Shown piece by piece: positions 17,844 through 27,040 of a stretch of 44,634 nt of DNA. Every line of letters starts with the position of its first letter. Position 1 is the first letter of the stretch. Origin of the DNA: Melioribacteraceae bacterium (GTDB taxonomy: Bacteria > Bacteroidota > Ignavibacteria > Ignavibacteriales > Melioribacteraceae); the NCBI GenBank assembly GCA_023230485.1, contig JALNXG010000028.1:1-44634 (forward strand), in the 5' to 3' direction. The notes below the pieces were generated by a model that saw nothing but the letters and a program-made list of their open reading frames with translations, was not told the DNA's origin and ran no database searches. A program made the position numbers and the translations under genes.

Positions 17844-19376
17844 CTATGAAACTTGATCGTTTGACGAGAGGTTTATTATTTCATCTCGTGGGAGTGTAAT
17901 CTTGAAAGAAGTGCTTTTCCCAAATTCACTTTCCACCCAAATCCTTCCATTATTTTTTTCAACCATCTCCTTGCATAAGATAAGACCTAATCCGCTTCCT
18001 TTCTCTTGATTAGTTCCATAAGTAGAATGATTAATATCAATTCGAAATAATCTATCGATATCATCTTGTTTGATTCCGATGCCTGTATCGCTAACTGAAA
18101 TTTCTAGACGATCATCATAATTTATATTAGTAATTAATACTTCATCACCGGCATTAGTAAATTTTAGAGAATTCGAAATTAAGTTTTGAAGTACCGAACT
18201 AATCATATCTTCATCGGCGAAGGCAATAGTATTACCACTCATTTTATTAACTAGTTTTATCCCTTTATTCTCAGCATTATGCTCGAATAGTTTTATTATT
18301 TGATTTACTCGTGTATTAAGAGAAAAATGAGCCGGTTCATATTTCATTTTTCCTGATTGAATTCTGCTCCATGTAAGGAGATTTTCAAGGAGCGCAAAAA
18401 CATTCTGTGCGGCTTCATAAATCTTTTCTGCAAATAGTGCAGTCTCTTCTTTCGTTAATTCATTTATATCATCTTTTAGAAATTCAGAAAAACTAAATAT
18501 CGCGCTAAAGGGGCTTCTAAGATCGTGAGATATTATAGAAAAGAATTTATCTTTTGATGCATTCAGGTTATTAAGTTTTTTATTAACATCTTCTAATTCA
18601 TTAATAAGAGATTTTAATTTATTTTCTGTTACTTTTAATTCCGTTATATCTCTTACAATTCCGCGGACAATATATTCACCATTTGGTTTTTTTATTAAAT
18701 TTGCAGAATTAAGTGCAGTTATTGCTTCCCCTTTTAGATTCGTAAAATGAATTTCATAATTTTGAATTGATCCTTCACTCTTTAGTTTCTCTAAAAATAG
18801 TTTCCTATCTTCAGGGGAATTATAAAATTTTTCGGATATAGAAATTTTTCCTGCATCTGAATCAGAATCTAAACCTAGGATTTCAACTCCGGCAGGATTC
18901 ATCTCAATAAATTTTCCATCCATTGTGCTTTCATAAACCGCATCATTCAGCTCTAAAAAGATATTTCTATAACGATCCTGTGCTTCTTTAAGAGATGCAT
19001 CTTTTTGAACATCCGCTGTAATATCTTCTGTGATACCGACTAAAAAAAGCTTACCATCCTTATCTTTAATCGAGAAAGTTTTAAGATAAATTAAGATTTC
19101 CTTTTTATTTTTTGTCGTATTATAAAGTCTTCCTTCCCAACCTCCATCGATTGTAGATTGAATTATTGAGCGCATTAGTTCAGGGTTATTCTTTTCCGAA
19201 CCGACAAAATCGAAAGTCCTGTTCGTTACCTCATCTAAGGTATATCCATATAGATCGAGGAATGCTTTGTTTACAAAAATTATCTTATCGTTGATATCGG
19301 TTATGCTCACTGCATCATTAACATAATTTAATGTTTGTAATAAAACATCCAAGTCTGTAATTTTATTAGTAATCAT
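17844..19376 (-). CDS. Cytoplasmic PAS-PAS sensor histidine kinase (orphan)
   Basis: 510 residues with no membrane segment. Two PAS domains (about 10-125 and 130-250) are each closed by the PAC-type endings VGITEDIT and RGIVRDIT. A short coiled coil (250-275) leads to HisKA with the phospho-acceptor H284 in ISHDLRSPF. The HATPase_c domain has the N box (NLISNSLKFTN), DTGIGI and GSGLGLILCKEMV. It therefore senses an internal or membrane-permeant cue. No response regulator gene lies in the window. Its ATG overlaps the Sua5 stop by four bases, so it is probably co-translated with Sua5. Confidence 0.92.
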   Translation of the reverse strand: MITNKITDLDVLLQTLNYVNDAVSITDINDKIIFVNKAFLDLYGYTLDEVTNRTFDFVGSEKNNPELMRSIIQSTIDGGWEGRLYNTTKNKKEILIYLKTFSIKDKDGKLFLVGITEDITADVQKDASLKEAQDRYRNIFLELNDAVYESTMDGKFIEMNPAGVEILGLDSDSDAGKISISEKFYNSPEDRKLFLEKLKSEGSIQNYEIHFTNLKGEAITALNSANLIKKPNGEYIVRGIVRDITELKVTENKLKSLINELEDVNKKLNNLNASKDKFFSIISHDLRSPFSAIFSFSEFLKDDINELTKEETALFAEKIYEAAQNVFALLENLLTWSRIQSGKMKYEPAHFSLNTRVNQIIKLFEHNAENKGIKLVNKMSGNTIAFADEDMISSVLQNLISNSLKFTNAGDEVLITNINYDDRLEISVSDTGIGIKQDDIDRLFRIDINHSTYGTNQEKGSGLGLILCKEMVEKNNGRIWVESEFGKSTSFKITLPRDEIINLSSNDQVS

Positions 19377-20356
19377 ATTTGGTAAAATTTAAATTTATTT
19401 ACTGCCTTTTTTAATCGATCCATTATTGCAATTCCAAGACCTAATTCTTCGATCTTTTCGGCGGCGATAATATCGATATCGGGATCGTTTTCTAATTTAT
19501 ATAACATTGAGAAAAGATTAGCCGCAGCTTCTCTTAAATCTCCATTAGGTGATAGAATATATTCTTTAATAAAAGGGAAACCAGTTTTATTCTCTAAAAA
19601 AAAGAGTCCTCCCACTCGTTTATTATCGATTTTATTTAATAAGTCTTTAGTGATAAAGAAAATCGGTTTATCGGGAGCATAGTGGAATTCAAGCTGACCG
19701 GGAGAATCAGGTTTTAATTTAACTGATGTATCTACTCTTACATTTTCAATAACAGACTTCAAATCTTCTAAAGTTATACCCCCCGGGCGTAATAAAGTAA
19801 TCCCATCATTTTCAATTCGGATAATAGTTGATTCCACGCCAATTTCTGATTTCCCGCCGTCTAAAATCATTTTTACTTTAGAAGACAGCTCATCAGAGAT
19901 ATGATTAGCTTTAGTTGGACTTAATCTATTAAATGAATTAGCACTTGGAGCGGCTATTGGCACACCGGCTAATTCAATTAGTTTAAGTGCTGCAGGGTGG
20001 CTGGGCATTCTTAATGCCACAGTTTCATTTCCTGCTGTTACCATATCGGGGACAATCTTATTTCTCTTTAATACAATCGTAAGTGGTCCTGGCCAGTATT
20101 TATTCGTGATCCTCTTAATTAATTCAGTATTATCATTAGAAATTAAATCCAGCATCTTATAGTCGGATATATGAAGAATAAGGGGATTAAAAGTCGGTCT
20201 TTTTTTTGCTTCAAAAATTTTGGATACAGCGATAGGATTGAATCCATCAGCACCAATCCCATAAACGGTTTCAGTGGGAAAAATTACAAGTTCACCTGCA
20301 TTTATTAATTTTGCTGCTGATTGTAAGTTTTTTTCCGTAACTGGAAAAATATTCAT
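19373..20356 (-). CDS. Threonylcarbamoyl-AMP synthase, Sua5 type
   Basis: Makes threonylcarbamoyl-AMP from threonine, bicarbonate and ATP for the t6A modification at position 37 of ANN-decoding tRNAs. The YrdC domain (about 1-200) shows FPTETVYGIGADG, the basic KKRPTFNPL stretch and PSANSFNRLSPT. After the SPGQLEFHYAPDKP linker comes the Sua5 C-terminal domain, so this is the long form (327 residues) rather than TsaC. It is divergent from the cyclase gene with a 51-base gap, and it precedes the histidine kinase gene. Confidence 0.93.
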   Translation of the reverse strand: MNIFPVTEKNLQSAAKLINAGELVIFPTETVYGIGADGFNPIAVSKIFEAKKRPTFNPLILHISDYKMLDLISNDNTELIKRITNKYWPGPLTIVLKRNKIVPDMVTAGNETVALRMPSHPAALKLIELAGVPIAAPSANSFNRLSPTKANHISDELSSKVKMILDGGKSEIGVESTIIRIENDGITLLRPGGITLEDLKSVIENVRVDTSVKLKPDSPGQLEFHYAPDKPIFFITKDLLNKIDNKRVGGLFFLENKTGFPFIKEYILSPNGDLREAAANLFSMLYKLENDPDIDIIAAEKIEELGLGIAIMDRLKKAVNKFKFYQI

Positions 20357-20407
20357 TATTTTGTAAATCCTGTTTTGAATAATTTTTAAAATCTAATATA
20401 TAAAAAT

Positions 20408-21736
20408 ATGGAAGTAAAACTAGATTCACTAAATAATGAAGAAGCAAAGTTACTCGATGAACTTCTTAAAAAAGAAATAATAAAAAGCGAATCAATTAGA
20501 GCTAAGCTTTTCGTAATAGTTGCTAGTTTACTTTTAATATTTTTTTTAATGGTTGTTGTTTTCTCTCACGATTCACTCCTTACGTTCGTAACAGATTTTA
20601 CGCCATACTATCTTACAGTATTAATTATATTAATATTTATCGCTCGGGAAGTAACCATTAGCAAAGTACTGAGACGCTCTGGTAATCAGTTCGAAAAGCT
20701 CAATAGCAAAAGGGCTGTTATTGCCAGATATAGTTCGGTACTTTTTGAAACTAGCGTCCCCACGTTACTAATTATGGTTTTCTCTTTTTATACGAAATCA
20801 TTTTATCTGAGTATCTCTCCTCTCATATTACTTTATTTTATTTTTATTGCGTTAACCACATTGAGTTTAGACTACCGTATTTCATTATTTGCTGGAGCTG
20901 TATCTGCAATCGAATATCTTGCTTTTTCTTCTTATGCAATTAAATATAATACACTTCCTATAACCGATCCGATTTTTACAAATTATCTTATGTATGTGGG
21001 TAAAGCGGGGATGATATTAGTCGCAGGCGTAGCTGCCGGTTTTGTAGGGGAACAATTAAAAAGACAGATAAGAAATACTTTCCTAACTCTTTTAGAAAGA
21101 AATAGAGTAATAAACTTATTTGATCAGCAGATATCGAAAGAAATTGTGGAAGAACTAGTTGGCAACTCAGGGGAACTTGAAAGTAAAAGAAAATTCGTCT
21201 GTATTATGTTTCTCGATATAAGGGGTTTTACTCAATTCGCAGAGAATAAAGAGCCGGAAGAGATAATTAGATATCAGAACCAAGTCTTTGGATTTATGAT
21301 TGAAATTATTAGTAGAAATGGAGGTGTAATAAATCAATTTCTCGGCGATGGATATTTGGCGACTTTTGGGGCTCCACTTAGCAGAGGCAATGACACTCAA
21401 AATGCAGTGAATGCAGCATTGGAAATTATCTCCACGATTAAACAAAAAAATGATAATGGCGAAATACCTGTTACAGAGATCGGAATCGGACTTCATCCCG
21501 GTGAAGTCGTGGCAGGAAATGTTGGTACTTCAATTCGTAAACAGTATTCAATTTCGGGTATTCCCGTAGTACTTGCTTCGAGGATTGAAGGACTGACAAA
21601 AGAATATAAAGCCCAATTATTAATCTCGGAACGGGTTCTAAAAGAAATTGATACTGCTTCACTTTCAATCGAATACATTGGTCCGGTTTTGGTTAAAGGG
21701 CATGAGAATCCAATAGTAATTTATAAACTAGCTTAG
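20408..21736 (+). CDS. Membrane class III nucleotidyl cyclase with altered substrate residues
   Basis: 442 residues: six membrane segments (about 33-53, 62-82, 108-128, 133-154, 158-178, 196-216), then a short linker and a class III cyclase homology domain (about 260-440). The metal-binding aspartates D270 (MFLDIRGFT) and D314 (FLGDGYLATFG) and the transition-state arginine R392 (LASRIE) are present. The purine-recognising Lys is Q310, the usual Asp/Thr is S381, and the ribose-orienting Asn is V388. Cyclic AMP synthesis is therefore plausible but not assured. It is followed eight bases later by the IMPase-family gene, probably in the same transcript. Confidence 0.85.
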   Translation: MEVKLDSLNNEEAKLLDELLKKEIIKSESIRAKLFVIVASLLLIFFLMVVVFSHDSLLTFVTDFTPYYLTVLIILIFIAREVTISKVLRRSGNQFEKLNSKRAVIARYSSVLFETSVPTLLIMVFSFYTKSFYLSISPLILLYFIFIALTTLSLDYRISLFAGAVSAIEYLAFSSYAIKYNTLPITDPIFTNYLMYVGKAGMILVAGVAAGFVGEQLKRQIRNTFLTLLERNRVINLFDQQISKEIVEELVGNSGELESKRKFVCIMFLDIRGFTQFAENKEPEEIIRYQNQVFGFMIEIISRNGGVINQFLGDGYLATFGAPLSRGNDTQNAVNAALEIISTIKQKNDNGEIPVTEIGIGLHPGEVVAGNVGTSIRKQYSISGIPVVLASRIEGLTKEYKAQLLISERVLKEIDTASLSIEYIGPVLVKGHENPIVIYKLA

Positions 21737-21744
21737 AGAATATT

Positions 21745-22506
21745 ATGAATGAACTAAATGAGTTTAAGAAATTTTCCCGATTGCTTGCTGATGAAAGCGG
21801 TGCGATAATTAAAAAATATTTTAGGACACATATTGCGTATGAAAGCAAGAGTGATGAATCGCCTGTTACTATTGCAGATAAAAGATCGGAAGAGAGAATG
21901 CGTGAATTAATAATGAAAGAATTTCCCTGTCATGGAATTATTGGCGAAGAATTTGGAAAGCATAATCCCGATTCTGAATACCAATGGGTGCTCGACCCAA
22001 TTGATGGTACTAAAAGTTTTATCTGTGGTACTGTTACCTTTGGTACTATGATAGCACTAACAAAAAATGGCGAACCGATTCTTGGTGTGGTTAATCAACC
22101 TATATTAAATGAGTTCTTGTTAGGTGATAATGAATCGGCTCTTCTTAATGAAAACAAGGTAAACGTAAGAGAGTATGAAAATTTATCCGATGCAGTATTG
22201 CTAACAACAGACCATAAAAATATCGAGCAATATCAGGATAAAGAAAAGTTTGATAAATTGATTGATAATTGCAAGCTTTACCGCAATTGGGGTGATTGCT
22301 ATGGTTATTACCTCGTTGCTACCGGATATGCGGATATTATGATTGATCCGATGATGAGTGTGTGGGATTTAATGGCATTGATTCCGATTATTAGAGGTGC
22401 TGGTGGTATGATAACAGATTATAATGGTGGCGATCCGGTAAAGGGGAATAGCATTATTGCATCAAATAAATTTTTGCATCCTAAGGTAGTCTCTATTTTA
22501 AAATAA
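21745..22506 (+). CDS. Inositol-monophosphatase-family phosphatase, probably histidinol-phosphatase (HisN type)
   Basis: 253-residue lithium-sensitive Mg2+-dependent phosphatase fold. Metal ligands are visible in IIGEEFG, DPIDGTKSFI and VWDLMALIPI. The wording WVLDPIDGTKSF..G..TFGTMIAL is typical of the HisN-like branch that dephosphorylates histidinol phosphate. Other small sugar or nucleotide phosphates, such as PAP, cannot be excluded, so no symbol is given. It follows the cyclase gene by eight bases and ends at a compact bidirectional terminator. Confidence 0.85.
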   Translation: MNELNEFKKFSRLLADESGAIIKKYFRTHIAYESKSDESPVTIADKRSEERMRELIMKEFPCHGIIGEEFGKHNPDSEYQWVLDPIDGTKSFICGTVTFGTMIALTKNGEPILGVVNQPILNEFLLGDNESALLNENKVNVREYENLSDAVLLTTDHKNIEQYQDKEKFDKLIDNCKLYRNWGDCYGYYLVATGYADIMIDPMMSVWDLMALIPIIRGAGGMITDYNGGDPVKGNSIIASNKFLHPKVVSILK

Positions 22507-22510
22507 AAAA

Positions 22511-22528
22511 GCCGGTATAATAACCGGC
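22511..22528. terminator. Bidirectional terminator between the IMPase-family and ferredoxin genes
   Basis: Stem GCCGGT (22511-22516) with ACCGGC (22523-22528) and a 6-base loop. It has an A-run on the left and a CTTTT on the right, so it can act for both convergent genes. Confidence 0.8.
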
Positions 22529-22550
22529 CTTTTCATGAAAACAATTTATA

Positions 22551-22763
22551 TCATTGTTCGACAATAGCACCAACAGCGCATACATCTATGCAAGATTTGC
22601 AATCAGTACATAATTCAGGAACGATAAAAGTATAGTCTTCTGAAATTGGGGCATGTGTTGTGCCGTTTAACTGATATTCTTCACCTGCGTTATAGATGGC
22701 AGAATTTTCACATTCGTCAACGCATGCAGAGCAATTTATGCATTCGTCAGTAATTACAACCAT
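22551..22763 (-). CDS. 2[4Fe-4S] ferredoxin
   Basis: 70-residue electron carrier with two CxxCxxCxxxC clusters: CINCSACVDEC near the N-terminus and CTDCKSCIDVC near the C-terminus. About 35 residues separate the two clusters, a longer insert than in clostridial ferredoxins. The proline that normally follows the fourth cysteine is absent in both clusters (CENSAI and CAVGAI). The ATG at 22763 has GGAGATG upstream. No oxidoreductase gene is adjacent, so the partner is unknown; in green sulfur relatives such ferredoxins feed 2-oxoacid oxidoreductases. Confidence 0.92.
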   Translation of the reverse strand: MVVITDECINCSACVDECENSAIYNAGEEYQLNGTTHAPISEDYTFIVPELCTDCKSCIDVCAVGAIVEQ

Positions 22764-22936
22764 TTCTACATCTCCATTAAATTAATTAAATAACATCAAC
22801 TAAAATATAAGTATCATTTCAAAGAAACAAGAGCAAAAAGTCTGATTCTATTGGGACATGATATCTTAATTAAATTTTGTGATTTGAAAGACAATCTAAT
22901 ATTAAGCGGGATTCTAAAACTTAACCCATAATTTGC

Positions 22937-22944
22937 TATTTTTG
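22937..22944 (+). promoter_or_regulatory. Candidate -7 element of the Mug-type glycosylase gene (TATTTTTG)
   Basis: TAnnTTTG octamer ending 24 bases before the likely TTG start at 22969. No -33 box is obvious. Confidence 0.3.
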
Positions 22945-22968
22945 AAGAAAATAGATAGGAAGAAAAAC

Positions 22969-23456
22969 TTGAAAAATATTCATTCCCGCCCATTGTAAAT
23001 AAGAATTCTAAAATACTTATACTTGGTTCAATGCCGGGCGAACGCTCTCTTGCGATGAATGAGTATTATGCTCATCCACAGAATAAATTCTGGAAAATTA
23101 TGATGAATATCTTTAGCGAACCGGAAACTCTCACTTACGAAAAGCGAGTGGAAGTACTTCTTAAAAATCATGTTGCTCTTTGGGATGTGCTTGAGAATTG
23201 TGAAAGGAGCGGAAGCTTAGATCAGAATATCAAAGGGGAAATACCGAACGATTTTTTTTCATTTCTAAATGAATACAATACTATTACGCATATTTTATTT
23301 AATGGCGGTACGGTAGAAAAATTATTTAATAAGCATCTATTAAGAGATGCGGATATAATTTACACAAAACTTCCGAGTACGAGTCCCGCGCATGCACGAA
23401 TGCCATTTGAAACGAAATTAAAAATATGGCGAGCTAATATTCTTTCGGCTTTATGA
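22969..23456 (+). CDS. Mug-type DNA-deoxyinosine/uracil glycosylase, 5' end frameshifted
   Basis: Single-domain uracil-DNA-glycosylase fold enzyme for base excision repair, with the active-site loop ILGSMPGERSL and the C-terminal LPSTSPAHARM. The uninterrupted frame lacks a good start: the first ATG (23031) falls inside the active-site loop, while the frame stays open and homologous back to FPPIVNKNSKILIL. A TTG at 22969, with AGGA eight bases upstream, opens L-K-N-I-H in another frame that joins FPPIVN only if one base is missing near 22981-22986 (CATTCCC where CATTTCCC would fit). Restored, the protein would be about 163 residues. It may be a sequencing error, a real frameshift, or an unusual start. 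Confidence 0.7.
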
Positions 23457-23604
23457 TTATTAAAAGTCTGAATTATATTTCTACCGGCTAATTACAAACG
23501 ATTTCACTCAAATAAGAAAGATGATCCTGATTAAATAGTATCAAATGACCATAGGAGGAATAAAAAACGAGCGAAAAACAAACAGTAGTGATAATATAAA
23601 AAAA

Positions 23605-23620
23605 CCCCGCATCAGCGGGG
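23605..23620. terminator. Bidirectional terminator between the glycosylase and M16 protease genes
   Basis: Stem CCCCGC (23605-23610) with GCGGGG (23615-23620) and a 4-base loop, flanked by an A-run on the left and CTTTTT on the right. It serves both convergent genes. Confidence 0.85.
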
Positions 23621-23694
23621 CTTTTTATATGAGAAATACAAATAGAAATACAATTCAAATCGTGAGATGAAAATTTCTACTTTAATGATAAATC

Positions 23695-26424
23695 TTAATT
23701 AATCACTTTTCCATCGCCATCGATATATTTAACATCGTAACCGAGTTTTTTGATTCCCTCTTCATATTTTGATTTATCACCTACAACTATCCAAACCAAA
23801 TTATTTGGTTTTATTACTCTTGCAGCAGTAGTACGGATTTCATCAAGCGTAAGATTTTTGATCTGTGCAGGATATGTAACATAATAATTATCATCAAGAT
23901 TATATCTTACAACATTAGAAAGTGATGCGGCAACTGCCCCGTTGGTTTCCCATGTACCAGGAAGCGATAATACACTTTGTTTAACTGTTTTATTAAACTC
24001 TTCTTCGGTAGCCGGCTTGGTGGTAATATATTCAGTCGTTTCACGAAGTATTTCCGCTACTGATTCGCTCGTTTTATCGGTTTGAACTAAACCATAAAAG
24101 AAATATGGTCTTTGACCTTTAGCACCGCTAATAAAACTGCCCGATCCATACGACCAATGTTTAGCTTCGCGAAGATTCATATTAATTCGTGATGTAAAAG
24201 TACCTCCGATAATATCATTCATTGCTTCGATTGCGATATTCTCTTTATCACCCGAAGGAGGAGCTACTTGAGCACCGAAGATAATTGATGATTGTGAGCC
24301 GGGACGATCCATTAAATAAATTACCGATTTCAAAGGAAGCGATACTTCGCCTATATTCTTGCCCGGTACATCGCCCGATTTCCAACCTTTAAATAGTTTT
24401 TCGAGTTTTGTTTTTGCTTCATCTAAAGTAATATCACCAACTACAACGATTGCAGAATTATTCGGCTTAAACCATGTACCATGGAATTTTTCTAAATCGC
24501 TTTTAGTAATCTTCATAATAGTAGATTCATAACCCGAACCGCTGAAAGGAAGTCCATAAGCATGACCTTCACCATAAAGTAAATGAGGCACTACTCGTAA
24601 TCCCATTTGCATAGGTGATGCTTTTTCCTGCTGAATCTGAATCATCTTTTCTTTACGAAGTCTCTCTAATTCATTTTCTGGGAATGATGGATTTAATACC
24701 ACATCTGAAAAAATCGCTAAAGAAGGATCGAGATTACTTTTTAATGCTGATAAAGATACAGTAGCCATATCAAGATTGGCGGAAGTATTTAGAGTAGCAC
24801 CAAGATTTTGAAGCTCTTCTGTAATCTGCAAAGCATTTTTAGTTTTTGTACCTTCATCCATCATTGACATTGCTAAGCCTGCAGTGCCAGGAATGCCATT
24901 TTGATCCGCCGCAAATCCAGCATCAACTAATAATGAAAAATTAACTACCGGTACTGATTTTCTTTCTGCTACATATACTTTGAGACCATTAGAAAGTTCA
25001 GTCTTCTGAACCGTCGGGAATTTTGCATCCGGAGGAGTTCCGGTATCAGGAAGTTTTGATCGATCGGCACCGACTGCCATCGGTTTATAACTTGGATATG
25101 GATTTATTTCAAGAACAAATTCACCATCGGTGAGCCATTTATTTGCTGCCGCTTTAATATCTGCTGGAGTTGTACTTTCGATATAGCCATTATAAGAATG
25201 GTAATAATCCGGGCTTCCGCCATATACTTCGCTTTGAGCTAAGATATCAGACTTACCACCGAACCCACCGATCCTTTCAACGCCACGAATAAAATTAGCA
25301 AAGTAAGTTGTTTTAACTCTATCTAATTCTTTTTGTGTAACTCCATCTTTAAGGATTTTTGCCATCTCTTCATCAATGACTTTTTCTACTGCCGAAACAG
25401 GTATTCCCGGTTTAACGTCAGCAACGATATTGAACTGACTTCCGATCTCACCTGAGCTATAATACACCGAAACATTAGTACATATCTGATCTGTATAAAC
25501 TAATCTTTTATTTAGGCGTGAAATTTTTCCACTCGATAGAATATCAGTTAATAAATCGAGATGAGCTAATTCTTTACTGCCCCATTGAGGGACATTCCAG
25601 ATTTTATAAAGACGTGATTGAGGTACTCGGTCTTCTGCTACAACTCTTTTGCTTCCGACCATCTTAGCAACATTCATTTCAGGTTTTGTGAGTGGAGGTC
25701 CGGGAGGAATATCACCGAAGTATTTTTCTACTTTGATCTTTACGTCATCAGCTTTTACATCACCGGCAACAACAAGAACTGCATTAGCAGCACCGTAATA
25801 AGTTTTGAACCATTCCTTAACGTCATCCAATGAAGCGGCGTTCAGGTCGTCCATTGAGCCGATTACTGTCCATGAATATGGATGCCCTTTAGGATAGCAA
25901 TTTGTAGTGATAATTTCTTCAGCGATAGCATAAGGATCGTTTTCACCTTGACGTTTTTCATTTTGAACTACTCCACGCTGTTCATCTAATTTGCCTTGTG
26001 TAATAGCTCCGATCATATGTCCCATACGATCAGATTCCATCCATAATGCTAAATCAAATGCAGATGTAGGAACATTTTCAAAATAATTTGTACGGTCATT
26101 ATTGGTGGTACCATTTAAGTCAGTAGACCCGACTTGCTCCATTATCTGAAAATAATCATTGTCATAATTTTCGCTGCCATTGAACATAAGATGTTCGAAT
26201 AGGTGAGCGAAACCAGTCTTACCCGATTTCTCATTTTTTGAGCCGACATGATACCAGATATTGAGTGCTACGATTGGAGCTTTGCTATCTTCGTGAACGA
26301 TAAGTGTAAGTCCATTATCGAGTACGAATTTTTGATACTTAATTTCTACTTGATTAAGTTTTTGAGAAAATAATTGAGTCGATAATAAGAAGATAAATAA
26401 ACTAACAAATAATTTTAATTTCAT
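23695..26424 (-). CDS. Secreted M16 (pitrilysin/insulinase-type) zinc protease
   Basis: 909 residues with a signal peptide (MKLKLFVSLFIFLLSTQLFS), so periplasmic or envelope-bound. The inverted zinc motif HxxEH is at H74, E77 and H78 (HLFEHLMFNG), with a further ligand near E155 (VVQNEKR). Two M16 halves follow each other; the second, from about 480, lacks HxxEH, as is normal for the inactive half that shapes the chamber. Substrates are likely short peptides or misfolded envelope fragments. The ATG has AAGGAG at a good distance. It lies nine bases after the DUF4920 gene in one operon and ends at a strong terminator. Confidence 0.93.
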   Translation of the reverse strand: MKLKLFVSLFIFLLSTQLFSQKLNQVEIKYQKFVLDNGLTLIVHEDSKAPIVALNIWYHVGSKNEKSGKTGFAHLFEHLMFNGSENYDNDYFQIMEQVGSTDLNGTTNNDRTNYFENVPTSAFDLALWMESDRMGHMIGAITQGKLDEQRGVVQNEKRQGENDPYAIAEEIITTNCYPKGHPYSWTVIGSMDDLNAASLDDVKEWFKTYYGAANAVLVVAGDVKADDVKIKVEKYFGDIPPGPPLTKPEMNVAKMVGSKRVVAEDRVPQSRLYKIWNVPQWGSKELAHLDLLTDILSSGKISRLNKRLVYTDQICTNVSVYYSSGEIGSQFNIVADVKPGIPVSAVEKVIDEEMAKILKDGVTQKELDRVKTTYFANFIRGVERIGGFGGKSDILAQSEVYGGSPDYYHSYNGYIESTTPADIKAAANKWLTDGEFVLEINPYPSYKPMAVGADRSKLPDTGTPPDAKFPTVQKTELSNGLKVYVAERKSVPVVNFSLLVDAGFAADQNGIPGTAGLAMSMMDEGTKTKNALQITEELQNLGATLNTSANLDMATVSLSALKSNLDPSLAIFSDVVLNPSFPENELERLRKEKMIQIQQEKASPMQMGLRVVPHLLYGEGHAYGLPFSGSGYESTIMKITKSDLEKFHGTWFKPNNSAIVVVGDITLDEAKTKLEKLFKGWKSGDVPGKNIGEVSLPLKSVIYLMDRPGSQSSIIFGAQVAPPSGDKENIAIEAMNDIIGGTFTSRINMNLREAKHWSYGSGSFISGAKGQRPYFFYGLVQTDKTSESVAEILRETTEYITTKPATEEEFNKTVKQSVLSLPGTWETNGAVAASLSNVVRYNLDDNYYVTYPAQIKNLTLDEIRTTAARVIKPNNLVWIVVGDKSKYEEGIKKLGYDVKYIDGDGKVIN

Positions 26425-26433
26425 AACGCTCCT

Positions 26434-26988
26434 TTATTTAATTATTGCCCCTGTACCTTTAATTTGATAATTACCAGCCGGTGAACAGGTTTCACCTTCG
26501 GCGTGAGAATGCTCTTCTTCAGTAGTCGTTACAATTTCTTTTTTATCAGTATCTTTTTTTATGACTTCTTTTTTAACTACTTTTTCCATTTCGACATTAA
26601 GAGTTCCGGCTGATTCTGAAGCTTCGTGTTCCATTTCTTCTTCATCATTAGCTTCAACTTTATAAACAACACCTTCGGCAACAACTGTTTTACCTATGGC
26701 GTCTTTTGGAAATACGATTACACCATCATCTACTTTCACTTTGATAATCTGATCTTCTTTGTCGCCTTGAACGTCAATCCAGCATCCCGCATGTTCGCAG
26801 ACTTTTACAATTTTGCCGGTAATCTGAACTGTCTTACCCTCGTACTCTTTTGAATGATGAAGAATTTTTACGATTTTGGTTTGTTCTTTCAGTGTAAGAT
26901 CCTTTCCATATTTTTCTTCACCTTCAGCATTTATAATTGAAGCAGTAAAAACAACGGCAAGCAAAATTAATAAAAGACGTTTAGTCAT
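26434..26988 (-). CDS. Exported DUF4920-family protein
   Basis: 184 residues with a signal peptide (MTKRLLLILLAVVFTASIINA). An OB-fold-like core (VQITGKIVKVCEHAGCWIDV) carries the paired cysteines C64 and C69, and KDAIGKTVVAEGVVYKVE is typical of DUF4920. A Lys/Glu-rich linker leads to a tail GETCSPAGNYQIKGTGAIIK with a third cysteine. The family function is not known to me; the Cys/His content allows metal or redox roles. AGAGGGG lies before the ATG. It is the first gene of the operon with the M16 protease. Confidence 0.75.
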   Translation of the reverse strand: MTKRLLLILLAVVFTASIINAEGEEKYGKDLTLKEQTKIVKILHHSKEYEGKTVQITGKIVKVCEHAGCWIDVQGDKEDQIIKVKVDDGVIVFPKDAIGKTVVAEGVVYKVEANDEEEMEHEASESAGTLNVEMEKVVKKEVIKKDTDKKEIVTTTEEEHSHAEGETCSPAGNYQIKGTGAIIK

Positions 26989-27010
26989 ATTTTCCCCTCT
27001 TTTGATTTAT

Positions 27011-27040
27011 TGATATTATTTGATATTATTTGATATAATA
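27011..27040. repeat. Short tandem repeat, 10-bp unit
   Basis: TGATATTATT occurs twice in direct succession (27011-27020, 27021-27030), followed by the imperfect TGATATAATA (27031-27040). It lies between the DUF4920 gene (-) and priA (+). It may be a curved-DNA or protein-binding site for the divergent promoters, or simple slippage. Confidence 0.6.

Noticed and set aside
23545..23673. Short ORF starting ATG at 23545, with an AGGAGG (23553-23558) followed by an ACG-begun micro-ORF
   Set aside because: The reading frame runs through the strong bidirectional terminator, and the Shine-Dalgarno-like sequence has no proper start codon at the right distance.
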